In this document: piece by piece, positions 48,855-59,734 of the stretch | How the letters are laid out: each line of letters opens with the position of its first letter | Position numbering within the stretch: position 1 is the stretch's first letter | DNA from: an uncultured Trichococcus sp. | GTDB lineage: Bacteria > Bacillota > Bacilli > Lactobacillales > Aerococcaceae | Assembly (NCBI RefSeq): GCF_963667775.1 | Contig: NZ_OY764015.1 | Coordinates: 750,501 to 814,500, forward strand | Length of the DNA: 64,000 bases | Direction: 5' to 3' | Made by a program: the position numbers and the translations under genes | The notes under the pieces: generated by a model | The model's input: the letters and a program-made list of their open reading frames with translations, nothing else | What the model was told of the DNA's origin: nothing | The model's database searches: none

Positions 48855-49784
48855 TTATTTTGAAAATGCTTCCGTCAATGGCGGCACTACTTGTTTTTTG
48901 CGTGAAACAACGCCCGGCAGCAAGGCAACATTTTCATTCAATGAGACACCGAACGCGGACGCGACTGTGTCCAAATGTGACCCTACAGCTAATAAAGCAG
49001 AATCGCTGTCGATGATGTTTGTGATCACCAACAAGAATACATCGTAACCTTGAGCGGCATTTTCCGCTTCCATAGCGGAAACCAGTTCAGCTTGTCTTTT
49101 CAGTACATCTTGTACATCGACGGTATTCACCTGAGAAATACGGACGTTTGTATCGCCCATCGGAAATGATTTCGCGTCCAAATTCAACAGTTCCGCAATC
49201 GACTTGTCGTCCAAATTCGTTCCCGCCTTCAGCATTGCCAGACCGTATTCGTTCAAGGAAACACCGGCGATTTCCGTCAAGGCCGCTGCCGCTTCTTCAT
49301 CTTCCGGCGTGCAAGTCGGAGATTTGAACAGTAACGTATCGGAAATGATGGCAGACAGCATCAATCCGGCGATGTCGGCAGGAATCGCGATATTCTTTTC
49401 CTTGAACATTTTATAAAGAATCGTATTTGTGCACCCGACAGGCTCTGCACGGTAATACAACGGGTTGGCCGTTTCGAAGTTGGCGATGCGGTGGTGATCC
49501 ACGACAGCGTACACTTCAACATCCTTGATATCGCTGACGCTCTGTTGCGCTTCGTTGTGGTCGACCAAAGCGACGGTATCCGTTTCGTTAGCTGCCGTCT
49601 CGATGACGCGTGGGGTGTCTGTCTTGAATTGATTCAGTGCATAGACTGTTTCTTCACTCGGCAAGCCAAGCGCCACAGCTTCGGCTTCGATTCCGTTTTG
49701 ATTCAGATAGTAGGCGTAGGCGATTGCTGATGTGATCGCATCCGTATCCGGATTTTGGTGCCCAAAAACTAACAGTTTGTTCAT
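48855..49784 (-). CDS. ppaC: Manganese-dependent inorganic pyrophosphatase (family II)
   Basis: 309 residues. N-terminal DHH domain motifs FGHQNPDTDAI and AVVDHHRIAN bind two Mn2+; the C-terminal DHHA2 domain ends in PGVVSRKKQVVPPL (substrate Lys/Arg). It removes pyrophosphate from biosynthesis. Common in Lactobacillales in place of family I enzymes. Next to pflA as in several relatives. Confidence 0.96.
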   Translation of the reverse strand: MNKLLVFGHQNPDTDAITSAIAYAYYLNQNGIEAEAVALGLPSEETVYALNQFKTDTPRVIETAANETDTVALVDHNEAQQSVSDIKDVEVYAVVDHHRIANFETANPLYYRAEPVGCTNTILYKMFKEKNIAIPADIAGLMLSAIISDTLLFKSPTCTPEDEEAAAALTEIAGVSLNEYGLAMLKAGTNLDDKSIAELLNLDAKSFPMGDTNVRISQVNTVDVQDVLKRQAELVSAMEAENAAQGYDVFLLVITNIIDSDSALLAVGSHLDTVASAFGVSLNENVALLPGVVSRKKQVVPPLTEAFSK

Positions 49785-49828
49785 TCAATTCACTCTCTCT
49801 TCCATTGTCTAAAATTATCATAATAAAA

Positions 49829-49867
49829 AAGGAAGAAAAGAGCAACTGCAATTCTCTTTTCCTCCTT
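49829..49867 (-). terminator. Terminator of pflA
   Basis: AAGGAAGAAAAGAG pairs with CTCTTTTCCTCCTT; T-run on the minus strand, between pflA and ppaC. Confidence 0.75.
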
Positions 49868-49883
49868 GAAAAATAGTATTATT

Positions 49884-50645
49884 TTACAGATCCAAGTAGC
49901 CTTTATAGTCTTCTGTATGCAGCAGTTTTCTGGCATTTTCGACGCGCTCGGCGGTAGGTGGATCGATTCCTTCCAACTGATAAGGGATGCCCAGCGTCTC
50001 CCACTTGTAGACGCCCATTTTATGGTACGGCAGAATCTCTACTTTGACGATGTTTTTCAGCGTTTTCAGGAAAGCATCGAGACGAATCAAGAAATCATCA
50101 TAGTCTGTCCGCTCTGGGATCAGCACGTGGCGAATCCAAACCGGCTTATTGATTTCCGACAAATATTTTGCCAATTCGATGATGCTTTCGTTCGGCCACA
50201 TTGTCAATTCTTTATGCTTCTGGCTGTCGATGTGTTTGATGTCCAGCAGGATCAGATCAGTCACTGCCAACAATTTGTTGAACTGACTGAAGAAAGGTTC
50301 ATCATAAGTGAACGGCAAGCCGCAGGTATCCAACGTTGTATGCACGCCTTGGGCTTTGGCTTTCGTGAACAATTCGATCAAAAAGTCGATTTGCAGCAAC
50401 GGTTCGCCGCCGCTGACGGTGATGCCGCCTTTTTGTCCCCAGAACGGCTTATATTGCAGGGCTAGATCCAACAATTCATCCGTTGTCATCTCGGTGCCGC
50501 CGCCAATATTCCATGTGTCCGGGTTATGGCAGAATTGGCACCGCATGCGGCAGCCTTGCATAAATATAATAAAACGGATTCCGGGTCCATCAACGGAACC
50601 GAAACTCTCTGTTGAATGCACAAATCCTTTTAAAGGTTCAGTCAT
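49884..50645 (-). CDS. pflA: Pyruvate formate-lyase activating enzyme
   Basis: 253 residues. The radical SAM motif CRMRCQFCHNP (CxxxCxxC, Cys31/35/38) and the N-terminal GSVDGPGIRFIIFMQGC are typical of PflA. It puts the glycyl radical on PflB (gene just upstream). Hairpins between pflB and pflA may lower its expression relative to pflB. Confidence 0.96.
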   Translation of the reverse strand: MTEPLKGFVHSTESFGSVDGPGIRFIIFMQGCRMRCQFCHNPDTWNIGGGTEMTTDELLDLALQYKPFWGQKGGITVSGGEPLLQIDFLIELFTKAKAQGVHTTLDTCGLPFTYDEPFFSQFNKLLAVTDLILLDIKHIDSQKHKELTMWPNESIIELAKYLSEINKPVWIRHVLIPERTDYDDFLIRLDAFLKTLKNIVKVEILPYHKMGVYKWETLGIPYQLEGIDPPTAERVENARKLLHTEDYKGYLDL

Positions 50646-50708
50646 TTCGAAAACTCCTCTATCGTTTATTTCTTAACCTTATTGTATCTTGCATAAGGAA
50701 TATTTCCT

Positions 50709-50740
50709 ATCAAAAAGAGCGATTTTTCGCTCCCTTTGAT
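50709..50740 (-). terminator. Hairpin in the pflB-pflA spacer, proximal to pflA
   Basis: ATCAAA.GAGCGA and TCGCTC.TTTGAT arms; it lies between pflB and pflA. With the next hairpin it likely thins transcription into pflA. Confidence 0.6.
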
Positions 50741-50743
50741 AGA

Positions 50744-50773
50744 AAACGGATGAATCAAATGATCCATCCGTTT
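50744..50773 (-). terminator. Terminator hairpin right after pflB
   Basis: AAACGGAT / ATCCGTTT arms, A/T-rich flanks; 35 bases past the pflB stop. Confidence 0.75.
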
Positions 50774-50807
50774 AATTTTATACGATTAATATGCAGGTTG
50801 AAGCAAA

Positions 50808-53036
50808 TTACATCATTTCGTGCATTGTACGATTGATTACGTCCATTTGTTGTTCGCGAGTCAACTTGATGAAGTTAACAGCGTATCCGGAAACACGGAT
50901 CGTCAATTGTGGGTAGTTTTCCGGGTGATCCATAGCGTCAAGCAATGTTTCACGGTTGAATACGTTGACGTTCAAGTGGTGGCCGCCTTTAGCGATGTAT
51001 CCATCCAACATTGTTGCAAGGTTATCTTTTTGTACTTCCTCTTCACGTCCCAATGCTTTAGGGATGATCGAGAATGTATTGGAGATGCCGTCCAATGAAT
51101 ATTTGTAAGGAATCTTAGCAACTGAAGACAAGCTTGCCAAAGCGCCGTGCGTATCTCTTCCGTGCATTGGGTTAGCACCAGGTGCGAATGGCTCGCCGGC
51201 TTTACGTCCGTCTGGCGTGCTACCAGTTTTCTTACCGTAAACCACGTTTGAAGTGATTGTAAGGATAGAAGTTGTCGGGATAGAGTTGCGGTATGTTTGG
51301 TGTTTCTTAACTTTACCCATGTATTGTTTCAACAAGTCGATACCGATTTGATCAGCGCGATCATCGTTGTTACCATATTTAGGGAAATCGCCTTCGATTT
51401 CGAAGTCGACAGCAATGCCGTTTTCGTCACGGATCGGCTTAACTTTCGCATATTTGATAGCGGAAAGTGAATCGATTGTAACGGAGAAACCAGCGACACC
51501 AGTTGCCAATGTGCGGACAACGTTTGTATCATGCAAAGCCATTTCCAATGATTCGTATGAATATTTGTCGTGCATGTAGTGGATAACGTTCAATGTATTC
51601 ACATACAAAGCTACAATCCAGTCCATCATAACATCGAATTTTTCGGCAACTTCATCGTAATCAAGGTACTCTGAAGTGATTGGTTGCAATTTAGGTCCGA
51701 CTTGTTTTTTCTTCGTTTCGTCAACCCCACCGTTGATAGCGTAAAGCAATGTTTTGGCCAAGTTGGCACGCGCTCCAAAGAATTGCATTTGTTTCCCGAT
51801 TCTCATCGCGGAAACACAGCAAGCGATGCCGTAGTCGTCGCCCCATTCAAGGCTCATCATGTCATCATTTTCGTATTGGATTGCGCTTGTTTCAATTGAC
51901 ATTTTAGCACAGTATTTCTTGAATCCTTCAGGCAATTTAGTTGACCAAAGGACTGTCAAGTTAGGTTCTGGAGCAGCTCCCAAGTTAGTCAGTGTGTTCA
52001 AGAAACGGAAGCTTGATTTTGTAACCATTGAGCGTCCGTCATGTGCCATACCTGCGATTGCTTCAGTAACCCATTGAGGATCCCCTGAGTACAATTCTTG
52101 ATATTCTGGCGTACGCGCAAATTTGATCATACGTAACTTCATTACGAAGTGGTCAACGATTTCTTGTGCTTCTTCTTCAGTCAATGTTCCGTTTTCCAGA
52201 TCACGTTGGATGTAGATATCCAAGAAAGTTGAAGTACGGCCTAATGACATCGCAGCACCATTTTGTTGTTTAACTGCAGCCAAATAACCGAAGTATAACC
52301 ATTGGAAAGCTTCTTTAGCGTTTGCGGCTGGTTTTGAAATATCGAAACCATAGATATTTCCTAATTCTTTCAATTCTTTCAAAGCTCTGTATTGTTCGCT
52401 GAATTCTTCTCTCAAGCGGATGATTTCTTCAGTCATCGTGCCATCGCCGATTTTAGCGAATTCATTCAATTTGTCTTGCATCAGGTAGTCGACACCGTAT
52501 AAAGCTACACGACGGTAATCGCCGATGATGCGTCCGCGGCCATAAGCATCCGGCAAGCCAGTGATGACGCCGGTTGTTCTTGCTGCGCGCATTTCTGGAG
52601 TGTACGCGTCAAATACGCCTTGGTTATGTGTTTTTCTGTAATCGCGGAAGATCATTGAAACTTCTGGATCAACTTTGTAGCCAGCTTCTTCACAAGCCTG
52701 TTCGCTCATACGGATACCGCCGAAAGGCATCAAGCTGCGTTTAAGTGGTTTTTCAGTTTGGAAACCAACGATTTGCTCTTTTTCTTTATTCAAGTAACCT
52801 GCTGCATGTGATGTGATGGAAGAGACAACTTTTGTATCCATATCCAATACGCCGCCAGCTTCTCTTTCTTGCTTTGTAAGATCCATTACTTGATCCCATA
52901 ATTGAGTAGTGGTTTCAGTAGGACCAGCCAAGAAACTTTCGTCGCCTGTGTATTCAGAGAAGTTGTTGATGATGAAGTCTCTTACGTCGACTTCTTCTTT
53001 CCAAGTTTTACCATTAAAACCTTGCCATTGTTCCAT
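50808..53036 (-). CDS. pflB: Formate C-acetyltransferase (pyruvate formate-lyase)
   Basis: 742 residues. The active-site Cys pair is in [14 protein letters not shown] and the radical Gly in [12 protein letters not shown] near the C-terminus (RVSGYAV). Splits pyruvate with CoA into acetyl-CoA and formate in anaerobic growth. AGGAGG upstream of the ATG. It is preceded by a promoter with a Rex-like site (53067-53084) and followed by pflA. Confidence 0.97.
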   Translation of the reverse strand: MEQWQGFNGKTWKEEVDVRDFIINNFSEYTGDESFLAGPTETTTQLWDQVMDLTKQEREAGGVLDMDTKVVSSITSHAAGYLNKEKEQIVGFQTEKPLKRSLMPFGGIRMSEQACEEAGYKVDPEVSMIFRDYRKTHNQGVFDAYTPEMRAARTTGVITGLPDAYGRGRIIGDYRRVALYGVDYLMQDKLNEFAKIGDGTMTEEIIRLREEFSEQYRALKELKELGNIYGFDISKPAANAKEAFQWLYFGYLAAVKQQNGAAMSLGRTSTFLDIYIQRDLENGTLTEEEAQEIVDHFVMKLRMIKFARTPEYQELYSGDPQWVTEAIAGMAHDGRSMVTKSSFRFLNTLTNLGAAPEPNLTVLWSTKLPEGFKKYCAKMSIETSAIQYENDDMMSLEWGDDYGIACCVSAMRIGKQMQFFGARANLAKTLLYAINGGVDETKKKQVGPKLQPITSEYLDYDEVAEKFDVMMDWIVALYVNTLNVIHYMHDKYSYESLEMALHDTNVVRTLATGVAGFSVTIDSLSAIKYAKVKPIRDENGIAVDFEIEGDFPKYGNNDDRADQIGIDLLKQYMGKVKKHQTYRNSIPTTSILTITSNVVYGKKTGSTPDGRKAGEPFAPGANPMHGRDTHGALASLSSVAKIPYKYSLDGISNTFSIIPKALGREEEVQKDNLATMLDGYIAKGGHHLNVNVFNRETLLDAMDHPENYPQLTIRVSGYAVNFIKLTREQQMDVINRTMHEMM

Positions 53037-53066
53037 TATATGTTCCTCCTATAAAGTGCCCTCACA

Positions 53067-53084
53067 TTGTGATATGTGTAACAG
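53067..53084. promoter_or_regulatory. Candidate Rex (NADH sensor) operator upstream of pflB
   Basis: TTGTGATATGTGTAACAG: first half-site matches TTGTGA fully, second matches 4 of 6 (TCACAA expected), 6-base spacer. It lies between the predicted start of transcription and the pflB RBS, where binding would block the polymerase. Rex control of pfl is known in related bacteria; here it is inference. Confidence 0.5.
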
Positions 53085-53098
53085 GTTTCTACACGAAC

Positions 53099-53126
53099 AT
53101 TATAACACGTATAGATAAAAGTGCAA
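53099..53126 (-). promoter_or_regulatory. pflB promoter
   Basis: On the minus strand: -35 TTGCAC (53126-53121), 16-base spacer, -10 TATAAT (53104-53099). The leader to the pflB ATG is about 55 bases and contains the Rex-like site. Confidence 0.75.
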
Positions 53127-53279
53127 CAACTATCAATCTTTTTCTGTGGACTTTTTGTATCATTATGGAATAATTTGAAAAAAGCTTTTATATCAGCGTT
53201 TTTTAAATGTTTCAAAACGCATTTAACTTCCGTTTAGTTAGTGAAACGCTTATTTTGACAAGAAATCTGTTTCATAACA

Positions 53280-53318
53280 AAAACGGGAACTGTGCTATTA
53301 CACAGTTCCCGTTTTTGT
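53280..53318. terminator. Terminator of the parEC operon
   Basis: AAACGGGAACTGTG and CACAGTTCCCGTTT arms around CTATTA-like loop, with A-run and T-run flanks so it works in both directions; it lies just past the parC stop on the minus strand. Confidence 0.88.
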
Positions 53319-53338
53319 ATTTTGTTTATAACAGTTAA

Positions 53339-55801
53339 TTAGAAAATTCTAATTTGTGAAAAATCAAACTCTTTTTCAATGTCCGAAACTTCGCCATCCG
53401 TCTTCTCGTTGATCGCGAAGCTACCGTTGGAGTACCTAGGACTGAAAGGTATTTCCTTGCTTTCCGCAACTATGCGGTTATCAGTTGTTGTGCGGATTGC
53501 ATAACGGTTAGGCATCGATAGATCGCAATCCATGAAGATGATGCGATGAGGCTTGGCCTTCAATTCTTTCAGCAGCATCAATCCTCGTTTCGCTCTACCC
53601 AAAATCGGGACTTCTCCAGATTTAAATTTTTTGATGTTCCCCCTTTGCGTAATCACAAGGAGCGGGAATTCTTCATCACCTTCTTTGAAGGCGGAACCTC
53701 CGACCACAAAATCTCCATCTTTCAGGTTGATGGACTTGACTCCGCTAGCGCGTGTTCCGATGATGCCCACTTCATTCACAGCATAACGTAGGCTGAATCC
53801 GAAATGAGTCACAAGCAATACATCATAATTTTGTTTATCCTCCAAGCGTTGGATAGAAACGATCGCATCCGTTTCGCTCTTCAACTTCATGGCGATCGCT
53901 TTTTTATTTCTGTAGCCACGGAAAGTCCGGAAATCGCTCATCATCGTCTGTTTGATGTACCCTTCTTTTGATACGAACAGCATTGTCCCGGCCGGCTCAC
54001 TGTTGTTCGGGAGAATTTCTACGCTGATGATTTTTTCTTCCGGAGCGAAAGGAATGTTTTGAGAGATGTGATGCCCCGTATCTTTCCACTTCAATTCCGG
54101 CAACTCATGTACCGGGAAATGAAGGTAGTCTCCTTTGCTGGTGAACATCACAACGGCATCAAGGGTCGATGCTTTTCCTACAAAAAGCGGCGTATCACCT
54201 TCGCGCAATCCGATTTCCTCTACTGTCGACGCCCCAAAAGAACGGAGGCTGGTGCGCTTATAGTAGCCTTCTTTCGTGATCACGACAACGACTTCTTCCA
54301 CTGGCACCAAAACTTCCGTATCGATTTTGATTTCCTCGATTTCGTGCTGGATTGTGGTCCGGCGAGGGTTCGCGTATTGTTTTTTGACTGCGGCGAGTTC
54401 TGTCTTCATCACAGCGTACAACGTTTTTTCCTGTTTCAGGATTTCGTGGTAAGTCGCAATCTGTTCGTTCAGTTCCAACTTCTCATTCTGGAGGGCGGTG
54501 ATATCCGTATTGGACAACCGATACAGTTGCAACGAAACGATGGCTTCCGCCTGTGCTTCCGAAAAAGCGTATTGCTTCATCAGGTTCTGCTTTGAGTCCT
54601 TCTTGTCCTTGCTGTCACGGATCAATTGGATGACTTCATCAAGAATCGAAATGACTCTTATCAATGCATCCACGATATGCAGGCGCGTCTCTGCCTTCTT
54701 CAGACTGTAATTCGTCCGGCGGGTGATGACGACTTTCTGGTGACGGATATAAGCCTTCAGAATTTGGTGCAAACCGACCTGCATCGGGCGGCGTTCATCG
54801 ATTGCGACCATATTGAAGTTGTAGTTCACTTGCAGATCCGTATTTTTGAGCAGGTAGTTTAGGATCCCTTCTGCGTTGGCTTCCTTTTTCAGCTCAACGA
54901 CAATCTGCAGCCCCGAGCGGTCCGATTCATCCCGCACTTCAGCGATTCCTTCGATCTTGCGGTTGATGCGGATTTCATCCATCCGCTTCACAAGTGTCGC
55001 TTTGTTGACGTCATAAGGAATCTCCGAAATGACAATCTGCTGTTTGCCGCCACGAATGCTCTCTATGGACGTGCGCGATCGTACAACAACTTTGCCTTTT
55101 CCGGTCCGGTAGGCGTCCTTAAGGCCATCCAGACCCTGAATGATCGCCCCGGTAGGGAAATCGGGCCCTTTAACATATTTCATGAGCGCTTTGAGATCTG
55201 CATCCGGGTGATCGATCAGATGCAATGTCGCATCGATGACCTCCCCTAAATTATGCGGCGGAATGTCGGTCGCATAACCGGCGGAAATACCGGTGGCGCC
55301 GTTCACCAAAAGGTTCGGGTAGCGAGCCGGCAACACTGTGGGCTCCTGATCGGTATCGTCGAAGTTAAGCACAAAGTCTACCGTTTCTTTGTCGATGTCA
55401 CGCAACAATTCCGCCGAAATTTTCGAGAGTCTAGCCTCGGTATACCGCATCGCAGCGGCTGAGTCTCCATCCATGCTCCCGTTGTTGCCGTGCATTTCGA
55501 CCAATACTTCCCGCATCTTCCAGTCCTGGCTCAGCCGGACCATTGCTTCATAGACACTGGAATCACCATGCGGATGGTAATTACCGATTACATTCCCGAC
55601 CGTTTTGGCCGATTTACGGAACCCTTTATCCGAAGTATTCCCGGCAACATCCATCGCGTACAGAATCCGTCGCTGAACAGGCTTCAATCCATCGCGGATA
55701 TCAGGCAAAGCACGATCCTGGATAATGTATTTCGAGTATCGGCCGAAGCGGTCACCCATTACGTTTTCAAGCATCAGCTCTTTAATTTCCAGATTACCCA
55801 C
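53339..55801 (-). CDS. parC: DNA topoisomerase IV subunit A
   Basis: 820 residues, GTG start overlapping the parE stop by one base (TAGTG). The catalytic Tyr120 is in [11 protein letters not shown]; the quinolone-resistance region reads [15 protein letters not shown], with the usual sensitive Ser81 and Glu85. The C-terminal beta-pinwheel (repeats such as [15 protein letters not shown]) is complete. It separates linked chromosomes with ParE. Confidence 0.97.
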   Translation of the reverse strand: MGNLEIKELMLENVMGDRFGRYSKYIIQDRALPDIRDGLKPVQRRILYAMDVAGNTSDKGFRKSAKTVGNVIGNYHPHGDSSVYEAMVRLSQDWKMREVLVEMHGNNGSMDGDSAAAMRYTEARLSKISAELLRDIDKETVDFVLNFDDTDQEPTVLPARYPNLLVNGATGISAGYATDIPPHNLGEVIDATLHLIDHPDADLKALMKYVKGPDFPTGAIIQGLDGLKDAYRTGKGKVVVRSRTSIESIRGGKQQIVISEIPYDVNKATLVKRMDEIRINRKIEGIAEVRDESDRSGLQIVVELKKEANAEGILNYLLKNTDLQVNYNFNMVAIDERRPMQVGLHQILKAYIRHQKVVITRRTNYSLKKAETRLHIVDALIRVISILDEVIQLIRDSKDKKDSKQNLMKQYAFSEAQAEAIVSLQLYRLSNTDITALQNEKLELNEQIATYHEILKQEKTLYAVMKTELAAVKKQYANPRRTTIQHEIEEIKIDTEVLVPVEEVVVVITKEGYYKRTSLRSFGASTVEEIGLREGDTPLFVGKASTLDAVVMFTSKGDYLHFPVHELPELKWKDTGHHISQNIPFAPEEKIISVEILPNNSEPAGTMLFVSKEGYIKQTMMSDFRTFRGYRNKKAIAMKLKSETDAIVSIQRLEDKQNYDVLLVTHFGFSLRYAVNEVGIIGTRASGVKSINLKDGDFVVGGSAFKEGDEEFPLLVITQRGNIKKFKSGEVPILGRAKRGLMLLKELKAKPHRIIFMDCDLSMPNRYAIRTTTDNRIVAESKEIPFSPRYSNGSFAINEKTDGEVSDIEKEFDFSQIRIF

Positions 55802-57870
55802 TATTGTTCACCACTTTCAAAATCTAACGAAATTTGCTCCATGTCATGAGCGTTCTGCTGATCAGAAGCTTCCTTCTTCACTTTCTCCTGCAGATGTGCC
55901 TGCCCGTTATCGGGCGTCGGTGCCAAGTCCTGCTCCAGGATGCTCTTATCGTTGGCCATCGAAAATTCGACATGCTTCTCGATCCATTTCCTTCGCGGTT
56001 CGACTTTGTTCCCCATCAGTGTCGTGACCCGGCGCTCAGCTTGGGCTTTGTCATCGATGAGTACCCGGATCAACGTCCTGGTTTCAGGGTCCATTGTGGT
56101 ATCCCATAGTTGATCCGCGTTCATTTCCCCGAGCCCTTTGTAGCGTTGCAGAATATAGCCCTTGCCGATGATGTCGATTTTTTCCTGCAACTCTTTTTCG
56201 GTCCATGCATACTCAATCTTTTCGTTTTTGCCGAAGCCCTTGGATACTTTGTACAGGGGCGGCTGTGCCAGATAAATTTTTCCGGCTTCCAGCAACGGCT
56301 TCATGTACCGATAGAAGAAAGTCAGCAACAGGATCTGAATGTGCGCACCATCCGTGTCCGCATCCGTCATGATGATGATCTTGTCGTAATTGCAATCCTC
56401 TAGTTCGAAATCCGCTCCGACCCCTGCGCCGACCGTATAGATGATCGTGTTGATTTCCTCGTTCTTCAGTATATCCTGCATGCTCGCGCGTTCGGTATTG
56501 ATGACTTTCCCGCGCAGCGGCAGGATCGCTTGGAACTTGCGGTCGCGCCCTTGTTTAGCGGATCCGCCGGCGGAATCACCCTCGACCAGATACAGTTCGT
56601 TCTTTTTCGGATTTTTGCTTTGTGCAGGCGTCAGCTTGCCGGACAACAGCGATTCGTTTTTCTGCCTTTTTTTGCCGTTGCGCGTCTCTTCACGGGCTTT
56701 ACGTGCTGCATTTCTGGCTTCTCTGGCTTTCAGGGATTTCCTGGCAAGCATTTGAGCTGTTTCGCCATTTTCGGTCAGATAGATGCTCAGTTTTTCGCTG
56801 ATGAGGCCATCAACGGCTGCCCGTGCTTGTGGTGTGCCTAATTTTTCCTTCGTCTGGCCTTCGAATTGGAGCAGGTTCTCCGGTACGCGCAGCGACAACA
56901 CCGCCGAAAGCCCCTCCCGCACATCGCTGCCTTCGAGATTCTTTTCCTTTTCTTTGATCAGATTCATCTTCCGGGCGTATTCATTGAACGCTTTGGTGAT
57001 GGCGGTTTTTGCGCCGGTTTCGTGTGTACCGCCATCCTTCGTACGGACATTGTTGACGAATGAAAGGATCGTCTCCGAATAACCGTCGTTGTACTGGAAC
57101 GAAAACTCGATCTCGATGCCATCGGCTTCGCCGCTGAAGTACACGACATCGTGCAGCGTATCCTTTTCTTCGTTTAAGTAAGCAACAAATTCCTTGATCC
57201 CTTCTTCGAAGAAAAAAGTATCGCTTTGTTCAGTCCGTTCATCTTTCAATGTGATGGTCAGGCCTTTCAACAAGAAAGCGGATTCCCGGAACCGCTCCGC
57301 CAAAACCTCATAGGAGAGTTGCGCTGTCCCGAAAATTTCTTTGTCCGGCAAAAAATGGATCGAAGAGCCTGATCCTTTAGCGGCACTTTTTGCTTTGATC
57401 AATTTGCTTGCTGGTTTTCCGCCATCCTTGAATTTCATGGTATAGATCGTGCTCTCGCGGATGACAGACACTTCCAGCCACTCGGACAGGGCATTGACGA
57501 CACTCGCCCCTACACCGTGCAGCCCTCCTGAAGTTTTGTAGCCGCCTTGTCCGAACTTTCCTCCGGCGTGCAGCACGGTGAAAATGACTTGGATTGTAGG
57601 CACACCTGATGCATGCAATCCCGTCGGCATGCCGCGTCCATTATCTTTGACGCTGATGCTCTGATCTTCATGGATTGTTATGTCGATCCGGTCTGCATAA
57701 CCGGAAAGGGCTTCATCAACCGCATTATCGACTATCTCATATACTAAATGATGTAACCCGCGCGCATCCGTCGAACCGATGTACATTCCGGGCCGTTTCC
57801 TGACTGCTTCAAGTCCTTCCAACACTTGGATGGAGTCATCATTGTATTTATTCTCTTTGTTTTGTGCCAT
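55801..57870 (-). CDS. parE: DNA topoisomerase IV subunit B
   Basis: 689 residues. GHKL ATPase motifs: [39 protein letters not shown] motif [16 protein letters not shown] and [10 protein letters not shown]-terminal [19 protein letters not shown] precedes the ATG. Translationally coupled with parC. A prophage end lies upstream. Confidence 0.97.
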   Translation of the reverse strand: MAQNKENKYNDDSIQVLEGLEAVRKRPGMYIGSTDARGLHHLVYEIVDNAVDEALSGYADRIDITIHEDQSISVKDNGRGMPTGLHASGVPTIQVIFTVLHAGGKFGQGGYKTSGGLHGVGASVVNALSEWLEVSVIRESTIYTMKFKDGGKPASKLIKAKSAAKGSGSSIHFLPDKEIFGTAQLSYEVLAERFRESAFLLKGLTITLKDERTEQSDTFFFEEGIKEFVAYLNEEKDTLHDVVYFSGEADGIEIEFSFQYNDGYSETILSFVNNVRTKDGGTHETGAKTAITKAFNEYARKMNLIKEKEKNLEGSDVREGLSAVLSLRVPENLLQFEGQTKEKLGTPQARAAVDGLISEKLSIYLTENGETAQMLARKSLKAREARNAARKAREETRNGKKRQKNESLLSGKLTPAQSKNPKKNELYLVEGDSAGGSAKQGRDRKFQAILPLRGKVINTERASMQDILKNEEINTIIYTVGAGVGADFELEDCNYDKIIIMTDADTDGAHIQILLLTFFYRYMKPLLEAGKIYLAQPPLYKVSKGFGKNEKIEYAWTEKELQEKIDIIGKGYILQRYKGLGEMNADQLWDTTMDPETRTLIRVLIDDKAQAERRVTTLMGNKVEPRRKWIEKHVEFSMANDKSILEQDLAPTPDNGQAHLQEKVKKEASDQQNAHDMEQISLDFESGEQ

Positions 57871-58045
57871 AAAAAAACTCCTTCATCTCTGTTCTGAACC
57901 GAACATCTATTCGCTTGAACAGAAACCATAATAACCCATACTAGCATATATTACCACATATACCGCATGTTTTTCAGAACATAAAAATAACCTTTAACCA
58001 TACTATCATGAATCTGCATGCAGTGTACTGCCAATTTTTATGCCA

Positions 58046-58083
58046 CTAAACAAAAAAACTCCCACTGATCAGATGGGAGTTGT
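58046..58083 (-). terminator. Terminator hairpin of the candidate ncRNA
   Basis: AACTCCCATCTGATC...GTGGGAGTTTTTTT on the minus strand: arms ACTCCCA and TGGGAGT, followed by T7. No gene upstream other than the candidate RNA, since the amidase has its own terminator at 58292. Confidence 0.8.
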
Positions 58084-58267
58084 AAGTTGCCTTATAAATA
58101 TCCTTTTGCGTTGTTCAGATCCCGCGCGCTGCTCTCGTTGTTTGTGTCAGGTCGTTCGCACCTCGGATACTCGTGGCTGCCGGTGTAGACAAAAAGTATA
58201 AGCTTTATTCGCAAAGAACGTTAAGTGGTGAATCGAAACGCCCCGGCGCTTACTGAGTGATATATCT
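58046..58267 (-). ncRNA. Candidate small RNA between parE and the prophage (about 220 nt)
   Basis: An extended -10 (TGGTATAAT, 58282-58274 on the minus strand) and the terminator at 58046-58083 bracket ~220 bases that contain no ATG on that strand and no usable reading frame. GC is higher than normal spacer here and small stems are visible (AGGT-GCGAACG-ACCT at ~58150-58166; CTTTGCG could pair with CGCAAAAG across the centre). It does not match tmRNA, 6S or SRP RNA by eye. It could be a prophage or host sRNA. Confidence 0.4.
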
Positions 58268-58273
58268 GCCTTT

Positions 58274-58282
58274 ATTATACCA
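58274..58282 (-). promoter_or_regulatory. Extended -10 element
   Basis: TGGTATAAT on the minus strand, downstream of the amidase terminator. No good -35 was found at the standard distance. Confidence 0.5.
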
Positions 58283-58291
58283 TACACGCAA

Positions 58292-58331
58292 CAAAAAAAG
58301 CCCTCCGCTCGCAATGAGTAGAGGGATTTTT
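58292..58331 (-). terminator. Terminator of the prophage lysis genes
   Basis: CCCTC / GAGGG-closed hairpin (58301-58325) with T7 on the minus strand; it lies ~150 bases past the amidase stop. Confidence 0.75.
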
Positions 58332-58478
58332 GTAGATTAATTTAGAGTAGTATAGGGTAACTCGAATTATAAGCAATTTAAAATTAAGAAAAGTTGATGA
58401 ATAAACGTTGGTGCAAAGCGCTTTACCGATGCCGGCAAGTCAATTATCACCTTTTTTGCAACTTAACAGCAACTTAGA

Positions 58479-59492
58479 TCATGCGAATTTTTGTGTAATG
58501 GTTGCCCCTTTGTCCGGGTCAAAGTAAATCGCTTTTTTCCCGATGTCCGGCAGGTCAACGATCAAAATGTTGTTGCCTTTGTCGCCAAGCACTGTCAGAT
58601 ACAAGCCGTCATCTTCTCCTGGTGCTTCCGTGCTGACCACGTTGCCAACCTTGTATTCACTGCCTTCGTCGTACACGGTCCAGTTTCGGCCGTCAGGCAG
58701 ATACAAGATAGATGCGACGACTGTTTTTTCTTTGGCCAAGGCGCGCTTATCGATCCAACCGACACCTTTCGCATTGGCGTACTCACCGGAGTAGTTCTCT
58801 TCGTAAAAATAAAACGTCTTGCCGATATGATCGTCGGTGTAGCCCCAGTTTTCGCGGCCGTCTTCGCCCCATGGTTTGCTGTCGATCGAGTAGCCGCCAC
58901 TTGCGATGGTAGCGTCATAGCTGACTGGTCGGCGGTATGGTAGTACCACTTCCGGTTGCGCTACAGGTTGTAGATTGCCGGTAATCTGATCAGCTGCAGG
59001 CATAGCGTTGATTTGCGCGCGGAAGTTCGCCATATTGCGCCCAGGACACGTATTTGTGTAGTGTCCGCTGAATTCGTTGTGTCCAAGGATAGCGGTGTAT
59101 GGCAAGCCTAATTGATCTTTCCAGAAGCGTGTGACAAGCTTCAGCACTTCGTTTTGGCGGTCTGTAAAGTTCGAACTACCCTCCACACTAATGTTGAAAA
59201 TATAGCCATTGTGATTGCCGACGCCGTTGGAGATGCGGGCCGGGTCATAGTTAAACTCTACGGTAGCCTCTGCGTTGCGACGGATGACAACATGATAACC
59301 ACCTGTTCCCCATCCAAGCGATCCGCCCCAATAGCCCTCCAAAACCTCGGAGGGTTGGTCCACGTTTGCTCCGCTGTGATGGATAGCGATAGCGCTAATG
59401 GCCATTGTTCGGCTGCCGTTGTTATACGGAGCGATACCACGACGGTCGCGGTAGTTGATGCCGTTGTTTTTCATAAATTGGATAAAGTCCAT
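58479..59492 (-). CDS. Prophage endolysin: N-acetylmuramoyl-L-alanine amidase
   Basis: 337 residues. The N-terminal ~170 residues are an amidase_2/PGRP-fold zinc enzyme: AIAIHHSG (His38/39), the later ILGHNEFSGHYTNTCPGRN (His and Cys ligands). The C-terminal part (~190-300) has SH3-like cell-wall binding elements (DDHIGKTFYFYEENYSGEYA). It cuts peptidoglycan to release phage. AAGGTAA precedes the ATG. Last gene of the late operon, after the holin. Confidence 0.92.
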   Translation of the reverse strand: MDFIQFMKNNGINYRDRRGIAPYNNGSRTMAISAIAIHHSGANVDQPSEVLEGYWGGSLGWGTGGYHVVIRRNAEATVEFNYDPARISNGVGNHNGYIFNISVEGSSNFTDRQNEVLKLVTRFWKDQLGLPYTAILGHNEFSGHYTNTCPGRNMANFRAQINAMPAADQITGNLQPVAQPEVVLPYRRPVSYDATIASGGYSIDSKPWGEDGRENWGYTDDHIGKTFYFYEENYSGEYANAKGVGWIDKRALAKEKTVVASILYLPDGRNWTVYDEGSEYKVGNVVSTEAPGEDDGLYLTVLGDKGNNILIVDLPDIGKKAIYFDPDKGATITQKFA

Positions 59493-59494
59493 AA

Positions 59495-59734
59495 TTATTT
59501 ACCTTCTTTCGCGATTTTTGCCATATCGTAAATACCGGACGACGCAGCCCCGTACACGATGCCTTGGACGATGTGGATGAAAGGGTCAGCTCCGTAATAA
59601 AAGCTAAAAGCCGCCCCCAGAATTGCCCCCAGCACCACGCTGAGCAGTGGCAGGTACTTCTTGTTGATTTCCAAACCTTTTGCGAGTTCGACGATGATCA
59701 ACGTCATCGGGATAATGAATAGATTAAATTCCAT
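59495..59734 (-). CDS. Prophage holin
   Basis: 79 residues with two or three hydrophobic helices (about 5-18, 28-47, 52-68) and a charged C-terminus; the helix-rich hydrophobic layout and position just before the amidase fit a class II-like holin that forms membrane holes. GGGAGAGG upstream. It overlaps the upstream gene by 11 bases. Confidence 0.8.
   Translation of the reverse strand: MEFNLFIIPMTLIIVELAKGLEINKKYLPLLSVVLGAILGAAFSFYYGADPFIHIVQGIVYGAASSGIYDMAKIAKEGK

Noticed and set aside
58046-58267. tmRNA, 6S RNA or SRP RNA
   Set aside because: A GGGGCGTTTCGATTC stretch hints at a tmRNA 5' end, but no tag frame or matching 3' end is present; no known 6S or SRP core was seen. Kept only as an unnamed candidate.
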